64,000 nt of DNA from Metallyticus violacea (lineage: Eukaryota; Arthropoda; Insecta; Mantodea; Metallyticidae): contig CM060831.1 in NCBI GenBank assembly GCA_030762175.1, positions 81,276,001 to 81,340,000 on the forward strand, given 5' to 3'. Each line of letters begins with the position of its first letter. Within the stretch, counting starts at the first letter, position 1. Both the position numbers and the translations under genes were made by a program. Positions 44,307 to 56,342 of the stretch are shown one piece after another. The notes under the pieces are model-generated. The model worked only from the letters and a program-made list of their open reading frames with translations, was not told where the DNA came from and made no database searches.

Positions 44307-45601
44307 CGAGAGTGTCAAAAATGTATACACCCTTCAAGCAAAGAAAAAAACTATTAACAGAACAACTGAATTCACACAATCAGAAAATGATGAGCACTAA
44401 TCATCTTAGACTTTTACAGTTACAACAGTTGCTCAAAATGCGCACCATCCGCGTCGATACACTTCTGAGTACGTTGAACTACTGATTGAGCAACGTTTGC
44501 GAAAGTGTCCTCAGCGATTGCAGCACATGCCGTTTCAATTTCTTCCCGAAGTGCTGCCAGTGTAGCTGGTTTTCTGCGGTATACAACATCTTTAAGTTCC
44601 CCATAGGTAGAAGTCCAATGGAGTTAGTTCCGGAGAACGCGGTGGAAATTTAATCGGACCACTTCGTCTTATCCAGTGCCTTGGGAGATTGTCATCAAGG
44701 TACGCACGTACATTTCGGTGGTAATGTGATGGTGCACCATCCTATTTCAAGTAAAACTCCTCATTTCCATATGGTGTATGAATGGTGGGTAAGATGGATG
44801 TGCGTATCATGTTCAGGTACACTGTGCCACTTACTGTTCCTTCAAAAAGAATGATCCAATTAGACCCCGAGATGACAACCCACACCAAACATAATTCCAG
44901 GTAAATTAACAGTCTTTTCCAAAATAACACGTGGATGGTTTGCACACCAGTAGACACAGTTATGCCGGATAACAGTTCCGTTCAACTTAAATTGTGCCTC
45001 ATCGGACCAAACAACTTTACCTACGAAGGCCTCATCCTCTTGCACCATGTTCCGAAACCACTCACATTCTCCAATCAGGGTCATCTTCATTTAATGCATG
45101 CAAAAGTCTTGGGATGAAATCTTTCAACTTTGCTGTTTTAATAATACGACGTACCTGGTTCTGCTAATCCCAGTCTCACGTGCACATTGCTCTGTAGATT
45201 TCTGCGGGGAGTGCTCAAAATGTTCCGAAACCATACCCGAGGACGCGGGGCTTGTTGCTGTGCGAGGTCTCCCAGATCTGCCCTTGTGAACAACGCATAC
45301 GGTACCATGAGTCTCAAATTTGTCTCGAATGCGTGCAATTGTTACTCGTGTTGGCGGTTCTGTTCTGTACACACGTCTCCATTGCCTTTGAACTTCAACA
45401 ACATTCTCGATTTTCCAACACCACTTCAAAATTGCTTTCCGCTGTTCAAACGATAATCTTGGTTCCATTTTGTTGTAGCAACGCTAGCATAACGTGATGT
45501 GAGTCACATCTGTGTATAGAACATCATACTGCACATTACTGTTGAAATATATTAAATAGATGTCTACTGTGAAAGTGTGTATACATTTTTTGCACCCTCT
45601 G
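44307..45601 (-). mobile_element. DD41D Tc1/mariner element B, longest copy, inactive
   Basis: The right end, read in reverse, is cagagggtgcaaaaaatgta. The left is gagagtgtcaaaaatgtata. TA lies beyond the right end. The transposase reads from 45468 on the - strand: HTH MEPRLSFEQRKAILKWCW, RVYRTEPPTRVTIARIRDKF, HKGRSGRPRTATSPA. A frameshift follows near 45230, then VVWSDEAQFKLNG with the first aspartate, FEGTVSGTVYLNMIRTSILP, a stop just before DGAPSHYHRNVRAYLDDNLP with the second aspartate, and LTPLDFYLWG with the third. Exactly 41 residues lie between the second and third aspartates, hence DD41D. The tail CIDADGAHFEQLL is at about 44430. Both a frameshift and the stop inactivate it. Confidence 0.92.
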
Positions 45602-45602
45602 T

Positions 45603-47172
45603 ATATATAGATGACTTTATGACAATGCTGCAGTGTTAAAATGTGTGAAATGTATAACATTATACCCAATCTGCAGAACTTTTCTATATGTGTATCTTGT
45701 TAACGTTTGCCTTTTATTCGTGCATAAATATACAGCATTAAAATGTAATTACATAAAACCCTAGCTCATTTAGGCTGAATGATCTGGCATTAAGAAATGT
45801 AGAGAAACGGTACTTAATATAAGCAGTAAAAAGCATGATATATTATTGCTTAAAATGTTATGACCTTTAAGTTTGCAAAAATAAATATTGTTTGAAATTA
45901 TTAATTACCTAAAGTGTTTATAATTTTTGTGCGGTAATAAAATTCAAATAATTATTATGTTTTAAACAACATTTTTGTATGAACAATGTGTAGAAACAAA
46001 AGACAGTAATGTTTACGATGGCGAATCGGACTACAAGGGACCAAGCTGCGTGCGTGTGGAATGCGCTCATTGGAGGGGAGCGGGGCTATTCACCTCCAAC
46101 AACTGTGATACCAGAGCGCTCACCGTCTTCCTAATGTTCATTATCACATTCACTTTCGGAACTGTCACTAGCCCAGGATTTACTATAATGTTATCTATGA
46201 CACTATTTCATAGTATTTCCTATTTTGAACTTCTTTGTATGTCCTGTCAGAAGGCCCATCTACTTCTTTTGGGGCGATGAACTTCAACAAGGGATGATCT
46301 TTAAGGCTGCTACGGTCATGATTAAATTCAGCAGTCATTTTTTAAATCATAGAACATGCGCAAGAGTCCCCATAAACGTTTACAGAATTGCTAAGAAGTT
46401 CCTTTGGTGTTAAGCAATCTTTTACAAAAACGTTATCACTGCACATTACTCATTTTCAACCATTTTACGAAATATCCGCAACACGTGTACTTTAGAAAGG
46501 TTTATTGAATGAAATATTTGAAACAAGGAATTGCTATTTTAAATGAGTGTTTAACACAGTTTTACCAACACAAAAAATAATGAACTTACGAATATGATGG
46601 CCAGCTATGGTCGAGAGTGGAAGTTTTCACGCTGTATTCTTCTTATACCGCCTGTCAATGACACGCACATAAAAGATAATATTCACAATCATATTATACA
46701 CCTATAAACATAATCAGTAAGTTTCACGTGGGTAAAACGACATCACTCGTCGCGTAATCCCCTATTCTCATGTCTGCATATTTTCGGTTTTTTTATTCAA
46801 AGATTTTTCCTCCCCTGCCCAATGATTGAAGTAGTGCCGCAAATTCAGAAATTGCTTTTGCGGAAAGGTCTTCTGAGGAATGCTGGATTGCATTGCTTGG
46901 CTATCATCTTTTCTTTCTTTTTGTATAAATTTCGTTGGCTCATCTGGCGAAGTAATGGAATAAACTGCTGGTTTTTCCTCCATATAACATATCTTTAATT
47001 TGAAGTGGTGTTTGCCTAGAAGAAAATTACCAAGGGATATGGGAATAATTGATTCTTCATAACACACAATACAAGATAAAGCAAATACACTAAGTAGTAT
47101 TTTGTTTAAAAGTGATCGTTTTTAATTTAAAAATGAGCAATTTTTCGTTAAAAATGAACTCAAAGTAAAAAT
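45603..47172. other. Unrecognised sequence
   Basis: A 101-codon + strand frame (45975-46280) has a Cys-containing first half and a hydrophobic second half. I do not recognise it, and no splice or codon evidence supports it. A 99-codon - strand frame at 46768-47067 is Lys-rich and equally unknown. Confidence 0.35.
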
Positions 47173-47183
47173 GTAACTACTTG

Positions 47184-47477
47184 TTTTTTTTTTTCTTTCT
47201 TTTCTGAATGGTGTTTAACGCTCGTTTTTCTACTGAGGCACCACAGGCGGTGGACACCGATGATACATGAAATGAAATTATATATTGGGAAAGGATTTTT
47301 TTAAAGGAAGGAAGCGTTCCAGACCTAAGTTTAGGGTATCTCCCCGGCATTTGCCAGTTATGAGAACTGAGGAAAACTGGAAAAAACCTCAGTCAGGGAG
47401 GACGGACCTGGCGGGATTCGAACCCCAGACCTCCCGCTCACGAGTGCGCACCTTAACGACCTCGGCCACCCGTGGCG
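47184..47477 (-). mobile_element. SINE-1, full-length, older
   Basis: - strand reading: gtggccgaggtcgttaaggt, ggttcgaatcccgcc, cctgactgaggttttttcc, ggcaaatgccggggagatac, and end acgagcgttaaacaccattc with an A/G-rich tail. Near-duplications gtaactacttg (47173-47183) and gttactacatg (47478-47488) agree at 9 of 11 bases. Confidence 0.93.
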
Positions 47478-47488
47478 GTTACTACATG

Positions 47489-48989
47489 ATAAAATGATAT
47501 TTAACTGTTACTTAAAACAATTAATATTAATTAGTTTAAAAATTGTAATTACCACCCTAGTCGAGAAATAATTTATGAATAAATAATAAAATGTTTAAAG
47601 ATACTTTAAAATATCGCCTACTTGTAAACCAATAAAAACGTCTCAATAATGCAATTATAACATACACGTAGACTCACGCAGGAATCCCTAAGAAATTAAA
47701 ATGTTATCGCTATGAAAAAACATCACGAACAGCATCCCAATAGCCCAGCCCAGCCCCTAGCTAACAGTCGAGACGCTTGAGCGAATTCAAGAAATCACTC
47801 GGGCATTCAGTTTCAAGAAGGGCCATTAAAACGCGACCTGTGGCAGAATGTGCGCGGCAGTGGCAGCAGAATGATCGAGCGTCTTCTGCTAGAGGTGACG
47901 CGACATTCAACTTGGCAAATTTCCGTTCGGAATGTAATTTCTGCTTTTCTTATTTTGATTGTACTTTTTGTTGTTTCCTATTGTTTAATGCATTTCATTG
48001 CGACAAAACTAGCGGAAAATATGAAATATGTTTGTTCCTCAACGCGTAAACCTTAGTTTTGAGGAGGTTAGAGATTGAGACTTTTTTCCCCTTATATTAA
48101 TTATTTCCTAATATTTTCCCCAGTTTTCTGTTATTACTTTTACTAATCTCATCAGCAAATAGTTATACAACATTTATATAGGTAATATATGCATATACAT
48201 TGTAAGGCGGAAAATAAATGACCTATCACGGAAACATAGGTAAATTTACATCACAGATTCCAGTTCTCCTATTAACAATTTGCTAAATTATGAGAAAAAA
48301 AATATAGTCCAAGGATGATAAAAAAATTGTATTTTCTAGTCCTCAAATAACACTGTTTGTAAACTTTCATTCTGAATATTCACTTTGTATCCCACTGTAT
48401 TTTTTTTTTTCAAAAGTAAAAAAATTTTTTTTTGTTTGGAAAAATGCGAAAACACGTCACACATTTTCTAAAAGGATTAATTTTATAAGTGCGTAATCTT
48501 TCGATAGTCTTTATTGCATCATCGAAGCCATTTTTAATGAGCCATTTTTTTCTCCCAAATTTTTTTTCCCATCTTCATTTGTTATGTGCAAAAGTTTCCC
48601 CCCCCCTATATAGAAGAGTAATTTGTAACATTTATGACTAACAAATTTAAACAAGCGTATGTTGTTATGACAAAAATATTGCAATGATTGCAACATACGC
48701 TCCACATAAAACAAATGAAGGCTCACAGTTATAAAATCGAAGACGCGGAGGGGGGGGGGGATAATAGGTTCTAATTTAAATTTTTCTTCCGTGAGGTCAC
48801 AGCCTATAAATGACTACGGAAGGCTTTGAATTTATAAAAAACACTTTTAGGAAATAAGATTTTACATGCATTTGCATTTTATTCTAAACCATTCAACAGA
48901 TTATGCATATCCCCCCGCCCCTTCGATGTGGCTGTATTAGTCTTCTCGCGACATCTGTAGAATGAAGACATTACTTCTATAGATGTAAG
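47489..48989. other. Unrecognised sequence
   Basis: A GC-richer patch at 47750-47920 includes a 90-codon frame without known motif. The rest is AT-rich with homopolymer runs (C at 48599, G at 48750). Confidence 0.35.
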
Positions 48990-49172
48990 TCTGTAGTTAT
49001 GGATGGAATGAAATGAAATTAATTAATGATGGCACAAACAAGGTTGGAGTCCTTGGCGCCTTATAATCATCTGGCATTCACCTTCTCAGGGTAAAACACC
49101 AAAACTTTTTTTTTCCCCCAGACCTCTGGGTAAGTAGTTGCTTATGCTACCACTAGTCCATGGAGGCGGTCA
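48990..49172 (-). mobile_element. SINE-4 candidate, tRNA-like head, single copy
   Basis: On the - strand from 49172: ccatggactagtggtagcat resembles a tRNA A box, followed by gaggtctggggg, an A run, gttttggtgttttaccctga, gaaggtgaatgccagatgat and caaggactccaaccttgttt, ending in atttcatttca-type sequence. A recognisable B box is missing, so this is a partial or diverged copy. With only one copy the family assignment is tentative. Confidence 0.45.
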
Positions 49173-49547
49173 CCGTTAATTTTGAAAAACCCTGTATATG
49201 AGCTTTAAGCGCGAGTTTTATTTATAGCGCGTCTCAACCTTAGAAGATAGCACAGGTTAATTCGGGCGCACTGTTGCCACGTGTACTCTAGGTACGCTCG
49301 CTACTAAAGCGTGTAGCTGTAATCGATCATCTTGTGTATAATAAATCACCATTTGGTGAAATATCTGCACTGCTATTTAAGACTAGTAAAACACATGCAT
49401 TTTATGTATATTTTTTTGGTATTTTAAAGTAGTACTTCGAAATAGAATTTTACAAATACAGAAAAATGTATTATCAACTAAATATGACGATATAAAATAC
49501 TAAAAACTTTAATATATGTTGGTTACCTTTAAGCCTCTTAACTGCCC
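49173..49547. other. Short spacer, nothing recognised
   Basis: No coding or repeat signal seen. Confidence 0.3.
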
Positions 49548-50469
49548 TTTTCTCGAAAGGGTCGAAAAAGCATTGAAGACGAAGAGCGTACAGGTCGGCC
49601 CTTGGAGGTGCCTACTCCTGAAAACATCGCTCTTGTGGAAGGAGAAATTATGGAAGACTGGCGGCTCAAATTTACAGAAATAGCAGCAAGGTTGGGTCTT
49701 TCTAAAACAACAGTCCTTCGAATTATTCATGAATATTTAAACGTGAATAAGGTTATCGCGTAGACTTCTTTCCTCAGTTCAAAAGCAGGAACCAGTCATT
49801 TGTTGTCAGGCATTTTTGCAGCTCTACCGTGGCAACGAGAGAGAAATTCTGCAAATCATTGTTACAGGAGATGAAACTATGGTCCTCTACTATGATCCCT
49901 TGTCCAAAAGAGAATCAATGGAGTGGCGTAAACCTGGCGAAGCACCGCCTCTAAAGGCCAAGGTCACTCAGTCAACCAAGAAGATCTTGGTCACAATCTT
50001 TTGAGACTGTGAAGGAATACTCTTCGTTGACTTCAAGGAGAGAAACACCACAGTAAATGGGGAGTTCTATGCTGGCCTACTGCACAGACTACGTGCTTCC
50101 ATCAAAGAGAAAAGGCAAGGAAAACTGAGTGGTGGTGTGTGCCTTCTTCACGACAACGCGCCTGTGCACACAGCTCTTGTTGCAAAGAAAGCTGTGAAGA
50201 AATGTGGCTTCAAGGAGATAGATCATCCACCCTACAGCCCAGAACTAGCTCCCAGTGACTATTTCCAACTCAAGAAGGACCTTCGAGGAAGGAAATGTAA
50301 GTGTGACGAAGAAGTGACGGGTGCTATTTGGGGGGGGGGGGATTGAAATGTTAATTCAAAGATGTGAGAAGTGGATTGCAGTGAAGGGTAACTATATAGA
50401 AAAATGAATAGTTTTTGTCTTTTCATACCTAGAAAATGGTTAGGCTGGAAACTTAAGGACCTATTCTCG
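49548..50469 (+). mobile_element. Mariner A copy 5 (DD34D), 5'-truncated
   Basis: Starts inside the HTH region (GRKSIEDEERTGRPLEVPTP) and keeps IALVEGEIMED and SKTTVLRIIHEYL. A short deletion removes the SARWV residues. 49816-50004 has VTGDETMVLYYDPLSKRESM with the first aspartate. 50137-50346 has LLHDNAPVH and SPELAPSDYF with the other two. The frame ends in 12 G (50330-50341), followed by the usual IEMLIQRCEK region out of frame. The right terminus (aggacctattctcg then TA) is present. The left end and first 60 codons are lost. Confidence 0.94.
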
Positions 50470-50471
50470 TA

Positions 50472-51030
50472 CTATTAATGTAGAAATGTGTTTACAAAAC
50501 AGTAAATATTTCTTTTGTTTTAAAAAGAAACAAATAAAATAAACAGTGTCTTTATATTTATTTCCAGCACTGTAGCATTTTTGGCGCGGTGGGATTTCAT
50601 TTTGCTTAGAAAAAGTTGCTGATAAAGCGCAAACTTGTGAATGTTCTGATTATGTGCTTAGGAATGAAAGCGCTTGTCTTGCTGGTTACTGTTAGAGCGT
50701 AAAACTGTGAAGAAATGCGAAGGATTCAGTTGTGCGTGCTAGGAACTAATTGTGTTGCAAGACAAATGCGCGTGATGCTCGGAACACCTGAACTGTAAGC
50801 AGTCCTTGAGGGTGTTTACTGTAATGTGGTCCGTCTGCCAATTCTGTTGAGCAACCCATTTCCCGGGCTATTCACAAACGCGCAAAATGCACGTTCTGCA
50901 TGACACTTGTCAACTCTTTAATGACGAGTTAAGTAAATGCGTGCTGGGCTTACTTCGTGAAGTAAGCTCATATCTTGTGGATTATTTTTATAAAGAATAT
51001 TTTTCGCTTACCTTGTAATTTTATTTATTA
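50472..51030. other. Unrecognised spacer with a short hairpin
   Basis: A near-perfect palindrome, gcttacttcgtgaagtaagc, lies near 50950. Otherwise nothing seen. Confidence 0.35.
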
Positions 51031-51252
51031 TTTATTTACAAACGCTCTTTAACATCTCAGGTCATCAGCGTCCCATTCAATTCAGGGCGTGAAACGGCCG
51101 ACAAATTTTGCTCAGAGGTCTCTTCTTTCAGGCTTGAGGTTCTTTATCCTGCCGTAAATGTACGACACGGAACCCAGGCTTTACTTTCCTTCCGATGCAA
51201 GCTATACTTAAAAATTTTACGCTCGAAAAAATCCATAGTTCCTGGTCGGGAG
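51031..51252 (-). mobile_element. SINE-2, reverse strand, head missing
   Basis: - strand body motifs: ctatggattttttcgagcgt, gtacatttacggcaggataa, ttcacgccctgaattgaatg, ending with gagcgtttgtaaataaataa. The tRNA-like head is absent beyond 51252, and there is a deletion around the ggaagggaagtaaagcc block. Confidence 0.85.
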
Positions 51253-51778
51253 GAGTGGCTTTGAGTAGGTAAATACGGACTTTTTCAACCTCCGGAGATT
51301 AAGTCCTGTTGTCTTTGGTGAAACTGTTTCTTTACAATAGATGGAGCCCAGAAAGTTTGCAATAGTTATGTAATTAAAGCATGTACAAGTGATGTTACCT
51401 TAACATTATATTAGCGACATCCTCCGCAAATTAGCGTCAAATTTTCAAAGGATACGTAGAGTTAATAAGCCGATACCAAAAATACGTATAAAATTAAGTT
51501 TTTGACTTTAGTATTTGCTTGCTTGTTGCGAGTAGGTAAATCTTGTGTTCAAATTTCTACCGCAAAAAAATCCAAGGATCGTAAAGGGAACGTAAACATA
51601 TTTTTTAATTGTTTGGGGCCAAAGTTCGAAAATATTTGCAAATATGATACTAGAAGTTAAAAAAGTTATTAAGCACAAAAGTTCAACAACTGAATCTGGC
51701 GCTTCTGTGAGATTTGCTGGAATACAATGTTCCTGTAACATGAGGACATTGAATGGGTGTGAACGGCTCCGTAAGATT
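51253..51778. other. AT-rich spacer
   Basis: Nothing recognised. A 77-codon - strand frame has no motif. Confidence 0.35.
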
Positions 51779-52016
51779 ATTTATTTATTTACGGACGCTC
51801 TTTAACATCTCGCGTCTCATTCAATTCAAGGCGTGAAACAGCCGACAAATTTTGCTCAGAGGCCTGTTCTTACAGGCTTGAGGTTCTTTATCGTGCCGTA
51901 AATGTACGACACGGGACCCTGGCTTTACTTCTCTTCCGAAAGAAGCCATATTTACGATTTTTACGCCCGAAAATAATTCATCTGTCCTGGCCGGAATCGA
52001 ACCCGCGATCTTGAGT
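51779..52016 (-). mobile_element. SINE-2, reverse strand, 5'-truncated
   Basis: - strand reading starts at ctcaagatcgcgggttcg (B box kept, A box lost), then ccggccaggacagatgaatt, the usual body and tail. Truncation at the same part of the head as the copies at 8803 and 30402. Confidence 0.88.
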
Positions 52017-52909
52017 CTGCTGTCGTATGCAGCAATTGCAAGAGATTTTAATCTTCTTCGTTAGACATTGACTGGACTATTTTAATAGGAATGCCAACAA
52101 AGACACATCTGACGAACAATACGGGAGGACTGCAATAATAAACACGTTATCAAAATTCGTCAAAAAAAAAAAATTCATCTGGAATAACTGAAGAGAATGA
52201 ATCAAATTAAAATTAAAGCATTAGAAATGATATTCGAAATTATGAAGAAAATGTTCCCTTGAAAACTATACTGATTTGCGTTTAGGGACTCAAGCATAAC
52301 ATGTGGTAGCATATAATTCCTTTATTTATTTATTTATTTTTTTTTTGTAATATTAACAGAGAAAATATTAAAATAAAACAAATTGTAGCAGCAGTCCGTC
52401 ACATCTTGTTCAGGTGTCTTGTTCGCTTAGATAGCGACCGAGTGAAACAAAAAATGATGGTGAACAGATATTATTATTGTGTTCAACCATTAGTTACATT
52501 TGGCGAAATGAGAGACCGGCGGCAGTAAATTTCGACCTGTCAGATTGGTATGTTGTTGCTTAAGTTTGACATTTGTTTTTATGCAGGAACTCAACTATTT
52601 TTACAGCAGTCAAGTCGGACTTGAGATGACTGTTTACGTTGATCTCTTGCCAGACAGTGCATAGCCAAGGTTACATTTGTCTGCTCTCACCTGTTACGGA
52701 TGAACTGTGGCCGTTTATCCTGTGAAACAGTGTCTGCTTTTTATGGCAGGTATATACGAGAGATTTCGGCAAGAGGCCCAACGAATATTAACAAAGAAAA
52801 TAACCAAGAGAGTAGCTGTTTTAATGTTTGGGAATATATTTAGTAGAAGGCTATGACTCACAACTCTGCCTAGTTCTTTTCGAGGTAGTTTCCCCATCAT
52901 TTATATATA
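52017..52909. other. AT-rich sequence, nothing recognised
   Basis: A TTTA repeat lies at 52318-52345. No coding signal seen. Confidence 0.35.
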
Positions 52910-53175
52910 GTCGGTACTGATGGTGTAATGGTAAACATACTTGCCTCCTAAACCGTTCGATGGATTTTTTCGGGCGTAAAAATCCTAAGCATGGCTTCCT
53001 TCGGAAGGGAAGTAAAGCCAGGGTCCCGTGTCGTACATTTACGGCACGAAAAAGAACCTCAAGCCTGAAAAAAGAGACCTCTGAGCAAAATTTGCCTGCT
53101 GTTTCACGCCCTGAATAGAATGGGACGTTGATGACCTGAGATGATAAAGAGCGTCCGTAAATAAGACAAATCAAC
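52910..53175 (+). mobile_element. SINE-2 lacking the B box
   Basis: The A-box region is present (ggtactgatggtgtaatggt, aacatacttgcctcctaaac) but joins directly to cgttcgatggattttttcgg, so about 30 bases holding the B box are missing. The rest of the body, with an extra aaag in the gaaagagag block, and the tail are complete. Without the B box this copy should be a poor RNA polymerase III template. Confidence 0.9.
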
Positions 53176-53809
53176 AATCTCCTCGAGAGTTAAGCAGCAA
53201 AACTTTAATTTATGATGGTGCTGGGTTGGTAGATATCACTGGGCTTTTGACTAGGGTAACCCTAATTAATTAACGAATAACGAAATAAAGAGAAATTATT
53301 TAGTGAATTAAAATCTTTATTAGGATGAGATATAATTCTGTAAGTACGATTAATTAACTGAGTTCATTTCAGTTTTTAGGATTCTCTGGCATTTTTGTAA
53401 GCTGGAGCTGCTGAAGCTGAATCGGCTTTATTGTGGTAGCAACGTGTAGCCCAATCTTTCTTATTGTTCTCTTTAAAAAATAGTTGGAATAACACGACAT
53501 TATGCCTCATGACGCTGACTAGACGCACGTCCTATTTCTGGGTACAAAAGTTTGGCAATCTTCCTAACCGAGTAACTCATTTGTGCTGCAATAAAAGAAA
53601 AAGAACCCTGTAGCAGGAGAGCCAATTCCTCTTGTTCCATGTAGCTTGTATGACGTCAATAGAAGTGCAATGGTGATAAGATCTACGGGGCATATACTGC
53701 GAGACTTGAAAATGATATTTATCTGTTAGAACATCTCAACCCTTTATTGACAAAACATTCACATTTTGTTAAAATATTGTAGAACCTAGGTATTGTATTA
53801 GTCGGCAGT
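53176..53809. other. Unrecognised spacer
   Basis: No domain or shared repeat identified. Confidence 0.35.
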
Positions 53810-53811
53810 TA

Positions 53812-54850
53812 CGAGGGTAGGCCCATAAGTTTCCGGCCTCGCCGATAAGGTTATCGCCTTCACAAAAGCCTTATCAGGTGTCATACCTTATCTGTTAAGT
53901 AAATAATTGTAGCTGTGTTCAGTTGTTTAGATATAGTTGCATAAAGAAGGCTGTGTGTAGAAGATTGTGACATGTTCAAAATGAAGTATCCAAGTGCTAT
54001 TAAGTTCTTCACAAAATAAGAACTTATTGCAAATGAAATTAAACAGCGATTGGACGGTGTATATGGGTAAGTTCAAAGTTACAGAAATAGCAGCAAGGTT
54101 GGATCTTTCTAAAACAACAGTCCTTCCAAATATTCATGAACACTTAAACATGAATAAGGTTAGTGCAAGATGGGTGTCTAGACTTCTTTCCTCAGTTCAA
54201 AAGCAGCAACGAGTCATTTGTTGTCAGACATTTTTGGAACTCTGCCGTGGTAACAAGAGAGAAGTTCTGCAAATCATTGTTACAGAAGATGAAACTAAGG
54301 TCCTCTACTGTGATCGCTTGTCGAAAAGAGAATCAATGGAGTGGCAGGCGTAAACCTTGTCAAGCACCGCCTCTAAAGGCCAAGGTCACTCAATCAACCA
54401 AGAAGATCATGGCTGCAATCTTTTGGCACTGTAAAGGAATACTCTTCATTGACTTCAAGCAAAGGAACACCACAGTAAATGGGGAGTACTGCTGGTCTAC
54501 TGCACAGACTACGTGCTTCCATCAAAGAGGAAAAGGCGAGGAAAGCTGAGTGGTAGTGTGCACCTTCACGACAACGCGCCTGTGCACACAGCTCTGGTTG
54601 CAAAAGAAGCTGTGAAGAAATGTGGGCTTCAAGGAGATCGACCATCCACCCTACAGCCCAGATCTAACTCCCAGTGACTATTTCCTCTTCTCAAAACTCA
54701 AGCAGGACCTTGGAGGAAGGAAATTTAAATGTGACGAAAAAGTACTGAATGCTGTTTGTACCCATTTTGCAGAGAGGACTTCCGACTATTTTTTGGAGTG
54801 GATTGAAATGTTAATTCAAAGATGTGAGAAGTGTATTGCAATAAAGGGCT
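53812..54850 (+). mobile_element. Mariner A copy 6 (DD34D), right end missing
   Basis: The best left terminus of the family: after TA (53810-53811), cgagggtaggcccataagtt. The leader and start (MFKM, 53972) are present, with a stop in KFFTK. An internal deletion of about 170 bases after GVYG removes the rest of the HTH and rejoins at KVTEIAARLDLSKTTV. The frame 53994-54353 keeps VTEDETKVLYCD with the first aspartate. LHDNAPVH and the frame from 54622 (SPDLTPSDYFLFSKLKQDLG) keep the other two. The C-terminus FLEWIEMLIQRCEKCIAIKG lacks the G run and is taken to be the ancestral form. The element is cut at 54850, where element G sequence starts. Confidence 0.94.
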
Positions 54851-54993
54851 GCTTTGTCGGCGGTGTGCTACTTGCACAAGATTTCAACTCGCACCTAAGC
54901 CTTGCGCACCGGAGGGAAAAAAGATTCCCCGCTCCCGGAGACATAGCTTTGCCTGTTGGTCCCGCGGTTGCGTCAAGCATTGCTCATCCTGTA
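54851..54993 (-). mobile_element. Element G, solo left end
   Basis: Read on the - strand from 54993, caggatgagcaatgcttgac then gcaaccgcgggac and gagttgaaatcttgtgcaag matches the first 130 bases of the element at 4363-5082. It ends abruptly at the mariner A boundary. TATA flanks its outer end (54993-54997). Confidence 0.85.
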
Positions 54994-55009
54994 TAATCCT
55001 ATAAGAAAA

Positions 55010-55215
55010 AACCCAGGGGAATCAAATAGGGCGATCTCTCCGGCCACCATGACATGTTCATGTTTTAAAGAACACATCATTGAGGTACTCTGTAAAATAA
55101 TGGGTGGTGCACCACTGTGTTGAAACCAGTGACTTCCTCCAGACTGAAGCGAGTGATCTTCTAGCAGGTTCTCTACGTTTAATTTTTCAGAAATTACAAA
55201 TCAAGCTGAAGTAAG
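55010..55215 (-). pseudogene. Tc1/mariner-type transposase catalytic core fragment (H)
   Basis: On the - strand VENLLEDHSLQSGGSHWFQ, then HSGAPP, is one open frame. The family has HDGAPPH here, so the second catalytic aspartate is serine. After frameshifts, TEYLNDVFFK and WPERSPYLIPLGFFL follow; the third aspartate (LDFFL) is glycine. It belongs with HTH-type Tc1/mariner elements and could be the missing core of family G, but no overlap proves that. Confidence 0.65.
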
Positions 55216-56342
55216 ACCTTGGGCCAGTTAAACCATTCCAATGATGTCTCTTAGAATACCGAACTAAACGTCAACATCTCATGCAACGTGCGTGTAATCG
55301 ACCGCCAGCGCGATGTGAATGCCTTATTCTTTTCTTTGAAGTCCTTGATACGCCAAAGCCAACTGCATTCCTCCGTGTATGGAGAAATTTAACTGATGAT
55401 AATAATTATAGATAACGCGACATTAAGCATATCAACAGTGCCTTACTGGTTATAATAAAATTAGATCGTATCAGTGCTTAATTTAAAATGTATTACCAAT
55501 GCCTACCTCGTGTTCGACGGTCTCTAAAATATTGCATGCGCAACATTAGGATTGTCAAAATTGGAGCTTTTCACAAAGCAGTGTATATAAATCTAAAATG
55601 ATCCCCTGTTTTAAGACATATCTCTCCGTATGTCGAAATACGCTGGAGGAAAACGTCTAGAACAAGCATCGGGCCTCAGCTGCATTTGAACGCGTTTCCC
55701 CGTAGATCAGTCATATCGGTGCCACTACCTTTCGATTCCAAATGACCGCCGCTGTGACCTTTCTGCTTTTCTATGCGCCCTATTGCCTACCCCTTTGAAA
55801 AGCAATGAGGCGAAAACTCTTTTGGCGCTTGTATATGCTTGGGCAGTGGAGAAAGCAAATGAATAGCGAGCGCATTGTGTTTTCCAGACAGCACTCGTAG
55901 GATGCAAAACTGTAAGTAATTATATCTCCCTCCAGATGTAGAAAGTAAAGACCTACCCGATGTGTCATACGAATATTATAGAAACGTGTTCAATTAAAGT
56001 TTCAACATAAAAGTAATTTGCTCTTCCGGAGGGGGAGGAAAAACAAAAATCTTATTTATAAAACTGGAGTAATACACAAAGGTATTACAATAGCGTTGCA
56101 GGAAATCTCAAAATGCAGAACATTTTCACAAATCACATGTATTACAGCAGGCGCACAAAAAAAAAAAAGAAAGAAAGAAAGAACGAAAGAAAGAAAAGAG
56201 AAAATATTAATAGAATCGCCATTTTGTTCTTTCAAATGTGTGTGTGTGTGTAATTAATGTGCCAGTCACTGCTAGTTTAACGTTCAGTTCATGTCTTTGA
56301 CGTATACGAATAAATACGTGAAATGATTTTCCATATCAGTGT
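55216..56342. other. Unrecognised sequence with an AAAG microsatellite
   Basis: Apart from an A/AAAG repeat at 56158-56200 and a short TG run at 56237-56250, nothing was recognised. Confidence 0.4.

Noticed and set aside
45975..46280. 101-codon + strand frame with a hydrophobic half, possible small membrane or secreted protein
   Set aside because: No signal-peptide layout at the start, no recognised domain, no splice evidence, and no codon pattern distinguishing it from chance.
52318..52345. TTTA repeat as a SINE tail
   Set aside because: No SINE body adjoins it on either side.
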